64,000 bases of DNA from Acholeplasmatales bacterium (GTDB lineage: Bacteria; Bacillota_I; Bacilli_A; Acholeplasmatales; Anaeroplasmataceae): positions 1-64,000 of the forward strand of contig CAAGAX010000066.1 of assembly GCA_900767915.1 (NCBI GenBank), in the 5' to 3' direction. Within the stretch, counting starts at the first letter, position 1, and each line of letters starts with the position of its first letter. This document shows, one piece after another, positions 1 to 7,207 of the stretch. The position numbers and the translations under genes were made by a program. A model generated the notes under the pieces. That model was not told the origin of the DNA and ran no database searches. It was given only the letters and a program-made list of their open reading frames with translations.

Positions 1-48
1 GAATCCAGCAAGGACGCCAAGAAGGAATCCAACAAGGACGCCAAGAAG
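1..48 (+). repeat. Two tandem 24-bp units inside the Rpn-like gene
   Basis: Bases 1-24 and 25-48 differ at a single position (G/A at the eighth base). The unit encodes eight residues (IQQGRQEG) in frame, so copy-number change would not break the gene. The array may extend left of the window. It is coding repeat, not a CRISPR array. Confidence 0.8.
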
Positions 49-167
49 GTATAAAAGAAACTACAGTTAAAACTGTAAAAGCCTTGTATGCAAATGGCGT
101 ATCATTAGAATTGATTTCAAAATCAATTGGATTATCAATTGATGAAATCAAAAAAATAATTGAATAA
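1..167 (+). CDS. 3' end of Rpn-family (PD-(D/E)XK) transposase-like nuclease gene, 5' cut by window
   Basis: The frame beginning at base 3 reads 54 codons to a TAA at 165-167. It starts with two copies of the octapeptide IQQGRQEG and then ETTVKTVKALYANG and VSLELISKSIGL, ending in KKIIE. A Gly/Gln/Glu-rich charged linker followed by a short helix-turn-helix-like tail is the typical C-terminus of Rpn recombination-promoting nuclease/putative transposase proteins. The nuclease domain lies outside the window, so activity cannot be judged. A related but decayed tail sits at 38575-38695. Family assignment comes from the tail only. Confidence 0.6.
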   Translation, partial: IQQGRQEGIQQGRQEGIKETTVKTVKALYANGVSLELISKSIGLSIDEIKKIIE

Positions 168-178
168 TTATTTTATTT

Positions 179-212
179 AAAGCATTGGGGTTATACGCTC
201 TAATGCTTTTTT
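179..212 (+). terminator. Intrinsic terminator of the Rpn-like gene
   Basis: A ten-pair stem (AGCATTGGGG with CTCTAATGCT, including G-U pairs) is followed by a run of six T, 12 bases after the stop codon. A related hairpin follows the Rpn relic near 38650. The group IIC intron relic starts directly after the T run. Confidence 0.75.
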
Positions 213-540
213 GTCATTTGCTGGGCATGACACTAATCTTACTTGTGAAAGTCTAATCACAGGTATTTAGCTAGGTGTAGTAACACCTCAGTCATTAACA
301 GTGATGTTATGGATGAAGGAATAACTAAGACAGTAAATCAAGAGATTGTGAGAAAAAGATTAGTGAATTACCCCTAGAAACCTCGTCAAAGATATTTCTA
401 GATATCTTAAAATGAATACAGTAAACTCTAACGAAAAAGGTGAATTAATAAAGCGAGCTTAGGTTAGTATGTGAAAAGCTACTTGCAAAAGAACCTAATG
501 TTTATATAATGCAAATCACTATAACGAACGTTTGAATAAT
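213..540 (+). mobile_element. Degraded group IIC intron, 5' ribozyme portion only
   Basis: Bases about 221-320 match the 5' ribozyme domain of the better preserved intron at 21524. Shared blocks include CTAATCTTAC, GTGAAAGTCTA, TATTTAGC and GTGATGTTATGGA in the same order and spacing. The relic begins directly after a terminator T run, the usual target of group IIC introns. No reverse transcriptase reading frame and no domain V hairpin are visible, so it is a dead fragment. The right boundary is uncertain. Confidence 0.6.
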
Positions 541-557
541 ACGTAAAATGGGATAGT

Positions 558-737
558 CTAGAACAATAAATCATAATCATTGATGATTAGTTCTAAGATG
601 ATTTCAAATATATTTGCAAATAAAGAGATAAGTGCAATTGATAAAATGGCAACGCCTATTTTATCATAGTATCTCCTAACATCAACATTATTAGGTTTAA
701 AAGCTATTATTTTCTTTTTTTCTAAAGTATATCTCAT
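558..737 (-). CDS. Small membrane protein, 59 aa, unknown
   Basis: An ATG at 737 (minus strand) opens 59 codons to TAG at 558-560. The product starts MRYTLEKKKIIAF, has a basic, polar first third (VDVRRYYDKIG) and then one long hydrophobic stretch from about residue 28 to 52 (GVAILSIALISLF and on), fitting a single membrane segment. A weak AGAAG lies about 12 bases upstream. It is not recognised and may be the remains of a longer gene, since it overlaps the end of a decayed intron region. Coding status is uncertain. Confidence 0.35.
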   Translation of the reverse strand: MRYTLEKKKIIAFKPNNVDVRRYYDKIGVAILSIALISLFANIFEIILELIINDYDLLF

Positions 738-871
738 TATATAAAAATCTTCTATTTATATTTAATTATAGTGATTAGTAGAAGTTTTATATTAAATACA
801 AGCACCTATATTTTTTAATTTATTTTTAGAATAATTTATCCAACTTATCTATATATTTAAGAGGGAGTGAT

Positions 872-1732
872 ATTATTAATTACATAGAAAAAGAAGGACT
901 TAATGGAATATATAATAAGGATTTAACATTAGAAATTATTAATAAGCTAGCCTTATCAATTTATTTATTAGAAAATAATAATGTTGTATTAGGATATGAA
1001 CCAAGATTATCTAGCAATAAAATAACAAGTGTAATTATTAATTCTTTACGTGAAACAGGCTTAAATGTTTATATACTTGGCATTGTAGAAAAGCCTGGAT
1101 TAATTTATTATTCTAATAATACAAGCTCAATAGGAATAATGGTAGGTGTAGATAATTTAGATAGTAGCTATAATGGAATAAATATTTATAATAAAGGAAT
1201 ACCTATTACTAATGATGAAATTTATATTCTAAAGAAAAATATGATAAGTCCAAAGAATAATCATTTCAAATTAGGAAATTCTTATTATTTTAATGATTAT
1301 AAATATAAATATTATTCGTATTTAAATAATTATTTAGAAAAAACTAAATTAAATCTATTAATTGATTTAGAAAATGGAAGTACATCATATTTTATTGTTG
1401 ATATATTAAATTCATTAGAATGTAAATATAAGCTTTTAAATAATAAGCCAAATGGAATTAATATAAATGAAGGCTATAATAAGGAATATATCAATAGCTT
1501 AAAAAATGAAATAATAAATAGCTATGATCTTGGAATTATTTTTAATGGATCAGGTAGCAAAATAAATATAATATTAAAAAATGGTACGATTATTTATAAT
1601 GATGAAATAAATAATATATTACTTAAAAACTATAAAGATATAGACTATTTAAATAATGGCATATTAAAATTATTATTAATTATAAAGCTTTTAAATATTA
1701 ATCCTACCTTTTTATATAAACTTAATATTTAG
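872..1732 (+). CDS. Truncated, active-site-less phosphoglucosamine mutase (GlmM)-like protein
   Basis: An uninterrupted frame of 286 codons aligns with domains 1, 2 and the start of 3 of alpha-D-phosphohexomutases. GLNGIYNKDL replaces the GTDGIRG-type start, LGYEPRLSS matches the GRDTRxSS motif, and NGININEGYN matches the GxNIN motif before domain 3. The catalytic loop (usually SASHNP) is VGVDNLDSS near residue 91, and the metal-binding DGDADR is NGSGSK near residue 225. The frame stops at 286 residues versus about 450 in GlmM, so domain 4 is absent. No ATG, GTG or TTG lies at the 5' end. AGAGGGAG at 860-867 points to ATT at 872 or 875, while the first ATG is at 1139 and would lose domain 1. 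It is either a pseudoenzyme or a decaying gene. Kinship is clear, function is not. Confidence 0.6.
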   Translation: MINYIEKEGLNGIYNKDLTLEIINKLALSIYLLENNNVVLGYEPRLSSNKITSVIINSLRETGLNVYILGIVEKPGLIYYSNNTSSIGIMVGVDNLDSSYNGINIYNKGIPITNDEIYILKKNMISPKNNHFKLGNSYYFNDYKYKYYSYLNNYLEKTKLNLLIDLENGSTSYFIVDILNSLECKYKLLNNKPNGININEGYNKEYINSLKNEIINSYDLGIIFNGSGSKINIILKNGTIIYNDEINNILLKNYKDIDYLNNGILKLLLIIKLLNINPTFLYKLNI

Positions 1733-1765
1733 TGTCTATTTAGTTAAATATGTCTTTAAATATAC

Positions 1766-1797
1766 ATTTTTCATTACTTTTATATTTAATGAAAAAT
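1766..1797 (+). terminator. Possible terminator hairpin after the GlmM-like gene
   Basis: ATTTTTCATTA at 1766-1776 is complementary to TAATGAAAAAT at 1787-1797, with an AT-only loop. The T run after it is broken, so termination strength is doubtful. The rest of 1733-1969 is AT-rich and shows no gene. Confidence 0.35.
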
Positions 1798-1969
1798 TAT
1801 GATTTTTATTACCTATAATAAAGATATTATTATTCCTATTTTAGTTAAATTTTTCTAAAAATTATATTATTTTTTTATAATATTATTAATAAATAAATAC
1901 TATTGTCGTATATGGTAATTTATTGTATAAAAATATCTATAATACATAAAATATTAATGAGGTGTTTTT

Positions 1970-2083
1970 ATGCATAATAAAATTCCAGCTGCCCCTATAA
2001 TTGCGATATTTATTTCAATTCTAGCCATGCTAGGAGGAATAATTGCCTCTATTATTTTTTTAATATTAAGCTTTTGTCATTAA
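1970..2083 (+). CDS. 37-residue hydrophobic membrane peptide, copy 1
   Basis: ATG at 1970 follows a GAGGTG ribosome binding site at 1959-1964 with suitable spacing. The product begins MHNKIPAAPIIAIFISIL and continues as one hydrophobic helix to a final His; residues 8-35 are almost entirely apolar. It closely resembles the peptide encoded at 2147: same length, shared AP-x-IAI-x-ISIL block, same terminal His. A single membrane span of this size fits type I toxin peptides, small holin-like proteins or small accessory subunits; the sequence does not decide among them. No named family is recognised. Confidence 0.6.
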   Translation: MHNKIPAAPIIAIFISILAMLGGIIASIIFLILSFCH

Positions 2084-2146
2084 TTTGACAAAATATATTA
2101 TTTAAAATTTATATACTACTAATAGAGGAGGAATAAATAAAATAAG

Positions 2147-2260
2147 ATGAATAATATATCTATAGCACCATTTATCGCAATAATGATTTCAATACTATTA
2201 TTAACCTTAGCAACAATTTTAGGAGTGGTTTTTTTAATTAGTTTATTATTTTTACATTAA
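2147..2260 (+). CDS. 37-residue hydrophobic membrane peptide, copy 2
   Basis: ATG at 2147 opens 37 codons ending in TAA at 2258. The product starts MNNISIAPFIAIMISILL and is otherwise hydrophobic to a terminal His, like its neighbour at 1970. GAGGAGG at 2125-2131 is a strong ribosome binding site but sits about 15 bases from the ATG, longer than usual; an in-frame TAA at 2138 rules out a much earlier start. The paired, diverged copies that keep length and topology suggest both are, or were, translated. Function unknown. Confidence 0.6.
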   Translation: MNNISIAPFIAIMISILLLTLATILGVVFLISLLFLH

Positions 2261-2316
2261 AAATAGACATTTTTATAATAAAATAATATAATATGTATGT
2301 ATATGGAGGGGTTATT

Positions 2317-2976
2317 ATGATTGATATACATACACATATATTACCAAATGTTGATGATGGAAGTAAATCCTTAGAAGAATCAATAGAATTATTAAAAAGT
2401 GAAGTAGAAAATGGAGTAAATAAGGTAATATTAACTCCTCATCAAAATGCTCGTATAAAAACTAAGGATGAATTAATTAATAAGTTTATAGAATTTAAAA
2501 AGGAAATTAATTTTATTGATATATATTTAGGCAGTGAAATATATTATTATGAAAATATAATTGATGATTTAATTAATAATAATGTATTGACTATTAATAA
2601 CACTAAATATGTATTAATTGAATTTTCTACTAAAACAGAAACAAATATAGCTGATATTATTTATGAAATAGTATTAAGAGGATTTAAGCCTATTGTTGCC
2701 CATATTGAAAGATATCCCTATTTAAAATTAGAGGATTATCTTGCAATTAAACAAAATGGAGGATTAATTCAAATTAATGCATCAGCAATAGATGATAAAT
2801 ATTATAAAAAAAGAGTTAAAATTCTTTTAAAAAATAGACTTATTGATTTTGTTGCCTCTGATTGTCATAATATTAAATCTAGAAATGTTGATTTTAATAA
2901 AATAAAAAAATTAATTGAAAAGAAATATAATGATCAATTTGATCATATATTCAATGATGATTTTATATTTAATTAA
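2317..2976 (+). CDS. CpsB/YwqE-type PHP-domain protein tyrosine phosphatase
   Basis: This 219-residue protein carries the PHP metal-binding motifs in order: DIHTHILPNVDDG near residue 3, LTPHQN near 49, AHIERYP near 129 and ASDCHN near 184. This pattern is that of the manganese-dependent CpsB/YwqE phosphatases, which dephosphorylate bacterial tyrosine kinases controlling capsule or exopolysaccharide synthesis. The start at 2317 is set by GGAGGGG just upstream; an ATG at 2293 would add eight residues without a good ribosome binding site. No partner kinase or capsule genes are nearby, so the substrate here is unknown. Confidence 0.85.
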   Translation: MIDIHTHILPNVDDGSKSLEESIELLKSEVENGVNKVILTPHQNARIKTKDELINKFIEFKKEINFIDIYLGSEIYYYENIIDDLINNNVLTINNTKYVLIEFSTKTETNIADIIYEIVLRGFKPIVAHIERYPYLKLEDYLAIKQNGGLIQINASAIDDKYYKKRVKILLKNRLIDFVASDCHNIKSRNVDFNKIKKLIEKKYNDQFDHIFNDDFIFN

Positions 2977-2980
2977 AAAT

Positions 2981-3040
2981 AAAAGCTATGAAAATTAGAT
3001 ACTAGCTTATCTTATACTAGTAATCTATTTCATAGCTTTT
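2981..3040. terminator. Bidirectional terminator between convergent genes
   Basis: AAAAGCTATGAAA at the left pairs with TTTCATAGCTTTT at the right, and the inner arms (TACTAG with CTAGTA) extend the stem. A and T runs flank both sides, so it can end transcription of the phosphatase and of the protease gene coming the other way. Confidence 0.85.
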
Positions 3041-3045
3041 ATTTA

Positions 3046-3810
3046 TTATAAGGAATCATAATCTTTATTTATAAATTCTAAAGCTTTACTTATAGGAATC
3101 GCAAAGGAGGCTACAAATTCATTTGTATCCTCTTTAATTCTTGATGCGAAATTAATACCAATAAGCTTTAAATCATCATTAACTAAAGCTCCACCAGAAG
3201 AGCCATTATTAATTTTGGCTGAATGCTTGTATACTTTAAAGGTTACATTTGATTTTTTTAGTGATTCAATATTATCAATTGGTTTAAAATCCTCACTTCC
3301 AATGATTCTACCTACTGTAAATACTCTATTTTGACCTAAAGGCTCTCCTAAGGCTATACAAATATCATTTTTGTTAACATTAGTTTCCATTTCTAAAGCC
3401 TTAAGAGTATATTTAGTACTTTTTTGAAATTTTAAATAAGCTAAATCATAATTTTTATCAGCTTTAATAATAATACCATTATAGCTATTCATATACGCAT
3501 CAGTTATTTGATAGCTAACATTTCTTTTTTCAGAATAGATTACATGGTTATTAGTTAACGCATAATAATAATTTTCATCTTCATTAATAATAACACCACT
3601 GCCTAATGCTATATCCTGGCTTTCAAAGAAACCCTCTTCGATTAATGTTATTCTAATATGAGCTAAAGAGGTAATCTCTTCAAGCTCATTTATAGTATTA
3701 AAGCTTATTGTATCATTTGAATTAGAATTATTTATATTTATATTTGGTAATGAACAGCTAGTAAGAATTAGAGTAGCTAGTAATAGGAATAATTTAATAA
3801 TCTTTTTCAT
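3046..3810 (-). CDS. Trypsin-like (S1C/HtrA-like) serine protease lipoprotein
   Basis: The 254-residue product begins with a lipoprotein signal (MKKIIKLFLLLATLILTSC), so the mature Cys is expected to be lipid-anchored outside the membrane. The chymotrypsin-fold triad is visible: His in ALTNNHVIY, Asp in KNYDLAYLKF and Ser in NNGSSGGALV. The length covers only the protease domain; there is no PDZ domain as in full HtrA. GAGAGG upstream of the ATG fixes the start. It is convergent with the phosphatase gene and alone in its transcript. Likely role is extracytoplasmic proteolysis; the substrate is not predictable. Confidence 0.85.
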   Translation of the reverse strand: MKKIIKLFLLLATLILTSCSLPNININNSNSNDTISFNTINELEEITSLAHIRITLIEEGFFESQDIALGSGVIINEDENYYYALTNNHVIYSEKRNVSYQITDAYMNSYNGIIIKADKNYDLAYLKFQKSTKYTLKALEMETNVNKNDICIALGEPLGQNRVFTVGRIIGSEDFKPIDNIESLKKSNVTFKVYKHSAKINNGSSGGALVNDDLKLIGINFASRIKEDTNEFVASFAIPISKALEFINKDYDSL

Positions 3811-4074
3811 AATTACCTCTCATTTTTACTAACATTATACTACAAATTAAGATTAAATATATAAAATGAATTAATTTATTATATATTTTTTATTATTTAA
3901 TAAATAAATGATATTATAGTAAAAAAAGCTTACAATAATTAAAATTATTTCTAATATCTTAATTAATTTAAAAAAGAATATACTTATAGCTTAACTAATA
4001 TTGTGAAAATGTTGAAAATAATGAAAAAAAATAGTAAAATTAAAGAAAGATTTATTGATACTAGGAGGTATTTT

Positions 4075-5508
4075 ATGCTTCAATATGATGTTTTAGAGAA
4101 TATGGTAATTATTACTGGCGCTACAAAAGAAGAGGTAGATGTAAAAATTCCATCAAGTATAGAAGGAAAACAGGTATGTCAAATTAAGGATAATGCTTTT
4201 TCTAACAATAATGTAATACAATCTGTAGTTATACCTGGTACTGTAAAGGTAATAGGAGCTTATGCTTTTTCAGCTTGTAATAAGCTTAAAAGGGTTAATT
4301 TAGAAGAAGGAGTAGAAACAATTGAGGATTGGGCCTTTATATCATCTCCAATTGAATCAATAGAGCTTCCTAAGACAATTAGAAATATAGGAACTAATGC
4401 CTTTTTAGGTACTCCTATTCGTAAATCTATTGAGGATTATATTAATCATAGTAGCTTAAAGAAGCCTAAATATAAAACTAATAATAAATGTGCTGTATTA
4501 CCAACTATATTATTAGGTGATAAGGAATCATTAACCTATGAATATATTAATAGTAAAAGTAAATATATTGATTCTCAATTTGAATATGTTGATAAGGGAG
4601 AATTAAGCCTTAGAGATTTAGATATTCCTTTTTTATTTGATAGGGATGAAATCTTAATAGCCTTATATAATAGAAGACCATTAGAGGATATTACTATTGA
4701 GCTTTCAAGTGAATCAAAAACCTTAATTGGTAATTATTTAGAAAGTGATACTGATTATGTTATTTTAAAATATAATATTTATACTAAAGGACAATTTATT
4801 TCATCATTTTTAGTAAAGACATTATATTTAGAAGCAGCTGAATTAATTATAAATAATATAGATACCTATAATAATAATGATTATTACTATTATTTCATTA
4901 CTACAACATGTAATTTTGAATGCTATGGTACTGGTGCTTTAAAAAAACAATTTTCATTTAATTTATTTGATGATTTCTTAGGTAAATATGAATCTCAGGA
5001 TAGAAATAAAATAATTAAGCATGAAAGTTATTTAAATATATTAGATATTATTACAAAAAAGAAAAGAAGCATTATTGATGGATTTATATCTCAATTAGCT
5101 GGATGTCCATATTATATATATCTTTATAGAATATTTAATAGCTTTAAGGATGATCCTGATTATAATATAGAAGAAAATAATAATGAATTTAATAGCTATT
5201 TAGATCAAATATATAATTCCTTATCAGATTTTGATTCTTTATTATCCTTAGCCTTTTTAACTGAACCATTAGAAAAATATTTAACTGATAAATCTAATTT
5301 AGAAATAAACGAATTAGCTAATAAATATAAAATAGAATTAGTAAATGATAATAATGAGCCTATTACAAAAGAAGAGGCCTTATCATTAAAGGATTCATTT
5401 ATTAATAATGAAGATAATTATAAATTTTATAATGAAATGTTAAATTATACAATAAAGGAATTAAGAAGATTAAATAGAAATGTTTCCTTGATTTCTTATA
5501 ATGAATAG
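4075..5508 (+). CDS. Leucine-rich-repeat (BspA/LRR_5-like) protein, apparently cytoplasmic
   Basis: The start at 4075 follows TAGGAGG at optimal spacing; ATGs further upstream lack one. Residues about 25-120 hold four BspA-type leucine-rich repeats, with units such as IKDNAFSNN, IGAYAFSACNKLKRV, IEDWAFISSPIESI and IGTNAFLGTPI. The remaining 350 residues are acidic, Asn- and Tyr-rich and match no family I recognise. There is no signal peptide or membrane segment, unusual for BspA-type repeats, which are mostly on surface proteins. The gene ends 9 bp before a HAD phosphatase gene and is probably cotranscribed with it. Role unknown. Confidence 0.7.
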   Translation: MLQYDVLENMVIITGATKEEVDVKIPSSIEGKQVCQIKDNAFSNNNVIQSVVIPGTVKVIGAYAFSACNKLKRVNLEEGVETIEDWAFISSPIESIELPKTIRNIGTNAFLGTPIRKSIEDYINHSSLKKPKYKTNNKCAVLPTILLGDKESLTYEYINSKSKYIDSQFEYVDKGELSLRDLDIPFLFDRDEILIALYNRRPLEDITIELSSESKTLIGNYLESDTDYVILKYNIYTKGQFISSFLVKTLYLEAAELIINNIDTYNNNDYYYYFITTTCNFECYGTGALKKQFSFNLFDDFLGKYESQDRNKIIKHESYLNILDIITKKKRSIIDGFISQLAGCPYYIYLYRIFNSFKDDPDYNIEENNNEFNSYLDQIYNSLSDFDSLLSLAFLTEPLEKYLTDKSNLEINELANKYKIELVNDNNEPITKEEALSLKDSFINNEDNYKFYNEMLNYTIKELRRLNRNVSLISYNE

Positions 5509-5517
5509 AGGTGGATT

Positions 5518-6378
5518 ATGGCTAAAACTACTATTGCGTTAATATATGACTTTGATAAAACATTATCGACAACTGATATGCAGGAATTTGATTTTATAAA
5601 AAATCTAGGTATAACTCCTAATGAATTTTGGGGTAATACAGGAGTATTAACTAATCTTCATGAAATGGATAGAATACTTGCGTATATGTATATGATGGTA
5701 AAAAAATGTAAGGAAAAAAATATTAAGCTTACTAGAGAATATCTAAATGATTGTGGAAAAAATATAACCTTATATAGAGGAGTTCAAACCTGGTTTGAAA
5801 GAATTAATTTATTTGCTCAATCAATAGGAGTTAATGTAGAGCATTATATAGTTTCTAGTGGTATTACAGAAATTATTGAAGGTACTGATATATATAAATA
5901 TTTTAAAAAGGTATATGGCTGTAATTTTTTATATGATGATGTTACAAAGGAAGCTATTTGGCCAGCAATGAGTATTAATTATACTCAAAAGACTCAATAT
6001 ATTTTTAGAATATCTAAAGGAATTTTAGATGTTAGAGATGATAATAGTCTTAATAAGCATATGGCTGAAAGAAGAATTGAATATAAAAATATGATCTATG
6101 TTGGTGATGGATTAACTGATATTCCTTGTATGAAGCTAATAAGAGAAAAGGGCGGAAAGGCTATTGCGTTATATCCATCTGGATGTAAGGAAAAGGTTAG
6201 TCAGCTTGTAGCTGATAATAGAATAAATTATGTATGTGTTGCCGATTATTCTCAATCATCTACATTAGAAAAAATAGTAAAGCTAATGATGGAGAATATG
6301 GCTATATTTGGAAATCTAAAGGAAAGAGAAGATAAACAGCTTGCTGCCTTTATGAAAGCTAGTGAGGTTAATGTATGA
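5518..6378 (+). CDS. HAD-superfamily phosphatase
   Basis: HAD motif I is IYDFDKTLS near residue 9, motif II is the SSGITEI block near residue 118, and motif IV is VGDGLTDIPC near residue 198. These supply the nucleophilic Asp, phosphate-binding Ser and magnesium ligands of a phosphatase. At 286 residues there is room for a helical cap. The substrate cannot be inferred. The gene starts 9 bp after the LRR gene behind GAGGTGG and its TGA overlaps the ATG of ybeY by four bases, so it heads or joins the ybeY-cdd-era-recO transcript. Confidence 0.8.
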   Translation: MAKTTIALIYDFDKTLSTTDMQEFDFIKNLGITPNEFWGNTGVLTNLHEMDRILAYMYMMVKKCKEKNIKLTREYLNDCGKNITLYRGVQTWFERINLFAQSIGVNVEHYIVSSGITEIIEGTDIYKYFKKVYGCNFLYDDVTKEAIWPAMSINYTQKTQYIFRISKGILDVRDDNSLNKHMAERRIEYKNMIYVGDGLTDIPCMKLIREKGGKAIALYPSGCKEKVSQLVADNRINYVCVADYSQSSTLEKIVKLMMENMAIFGNLKEREDKQLAAFMKASEVNV

Positions 6379-6800
6379 AGGTAAATTTTTTTAATGAAAC
6401 AAAAGAAAATATAAAGCCATATGAAAAGGTAATAAAAAATATTTTCAAGGATATAAATTTAAAAAAGGAATTTAATTTAATCTTTGTTGATGAAGATGAA
6501 ATTCAAAGATTGAATAAAGAATTTAGACATATTGATAGAGTAACAGATGTTATCTCTTTTGCCAATTGTGATGACCCTGATAACGAATTAGAACAAGAGC
6601 TTGGTGATATATTTATTTGTGTAAAAAGAGCTCATGAGCAGGCTATAGAATATGGACATTCAGATATTCGTGAATTTGCTTTTTTAGCTGTTCATGGCTA
6701 TTTACATTTATGTGGCTTTGATCATCAAACTAAAGAGGAAGAAGAAATCATGTTTAAAAAGCAGGATGAAATATTAATGAGGGCTGGAATACTACGTTAA
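6375..6800 (+). CDS. ybeY: YbeY endoribonuclease, rRNA maturation factor
   Basis: The 141-residue protein has the family's zinc motif HGYLHLCGFDH near residue 108 (HxxxHxxGxxH) and the upstream FRHIDRVTDVISF block. YbeY trims the 3' end of 16S rRNA and takes part in ribosome quality control in the cytoplasm. Length is normal. It overlaps the upstream HAD gene by four bases and the next ATG (cdd) by one base, indicating translational coupling. In many Firmicutes phoH precedes ybeY; here it does not. Confidence 0.93.
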   Translation: MKVNFFNETKENIKPYEKVIKNIFKDINLKKEFNLIFVDEDEIQRLNKEFRHIDRVTDVISFANCDDPDNELEQELGDIFICVKRAHEQAIEYGHSDIREFAFLAVHGYLHLCGFDHQTKEEEEIMFKKQDEILMRAGILR

Positions 6801-7207
6801 TGGAAAAAGAATTAATTGTTAAAATGATAGATGAGGCAATAGAAGGAAGAAAAAAATCCTATTCGCCTTATTCTAAATTCAAAGTAGGAGCTGCTATATT
6901 ACTTAAGGATGGTAAAATAATTCGAGGCTGTAATATAGAAAATGCTTCTTACGGATTATCAAATTGTGCTGAAAGAACAGCTATGTTTAAAATGATAAGT
7001 GAGGGCTATAAAAAGGAGGATGTTGTTTTGATGTCTATAGTAGGAAAAACAAATGGTCCTATTTCTCCTTGTGGAGCCTGTAGGCAGGTAATGTGTGAGC
7101 TTATTGGGTTAGATACACCAGTTATTTTAGCTAATTTAAATTATGAATATAAGGAATATTTAGTTAAGGATTTAATGCCTTATGCATTTACTGAGGAGGA
7201 TTTATAA
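6800..7207 (+). CDS. cdd: Cytidine deaminase
   Basis: This is a 135-residue zinc-dependent pyrimidine salvage enzyme converting cytidine and deoxycytidine to the uridine forms. The active site is clear: CAERTA near residue 56 provides the Cys and catalytic Glu, and SPCGACRQ near residue 88 the other two zinc Cys. The N-terminal YSPYSKFKVGAA and NIENASYG blocks are standard. It is coupled by one-base overlaps to ybeY and era, the classic Firmicutes order. Confidence 0.95.
   Translation: MEKELIVKMIDEAIEGRKKSYSPYSKFKVGAAILLKDGKIIRGCNIENASYGLSNCAERTAMFKMISEGYKKEDVVLMSIVGKTNGPISPCGACRQVMCELIGLDTPVILANLNYEYKEYLVKDLMPYAFTEEDL

Noticed and set aside
1..48. CRISPR-like direct repeats
   Set aside because: The two 24-bp units are contiguous without spacers and encode an in-frame octapeptide of a protein gene.
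561..596. Hairpin AGAAC...GTTCT as intron domain V
   Set aside because: It does not have the conserved domain V bases and lies within the small minus-strand frame.
3811..4074. Possible small gene between the protease and LRR genes
   Set aside because: Only AT-rich spacer is seen; ATGs at 4009 and 4021 read into the LRR frame but lack a ribosome binding site.
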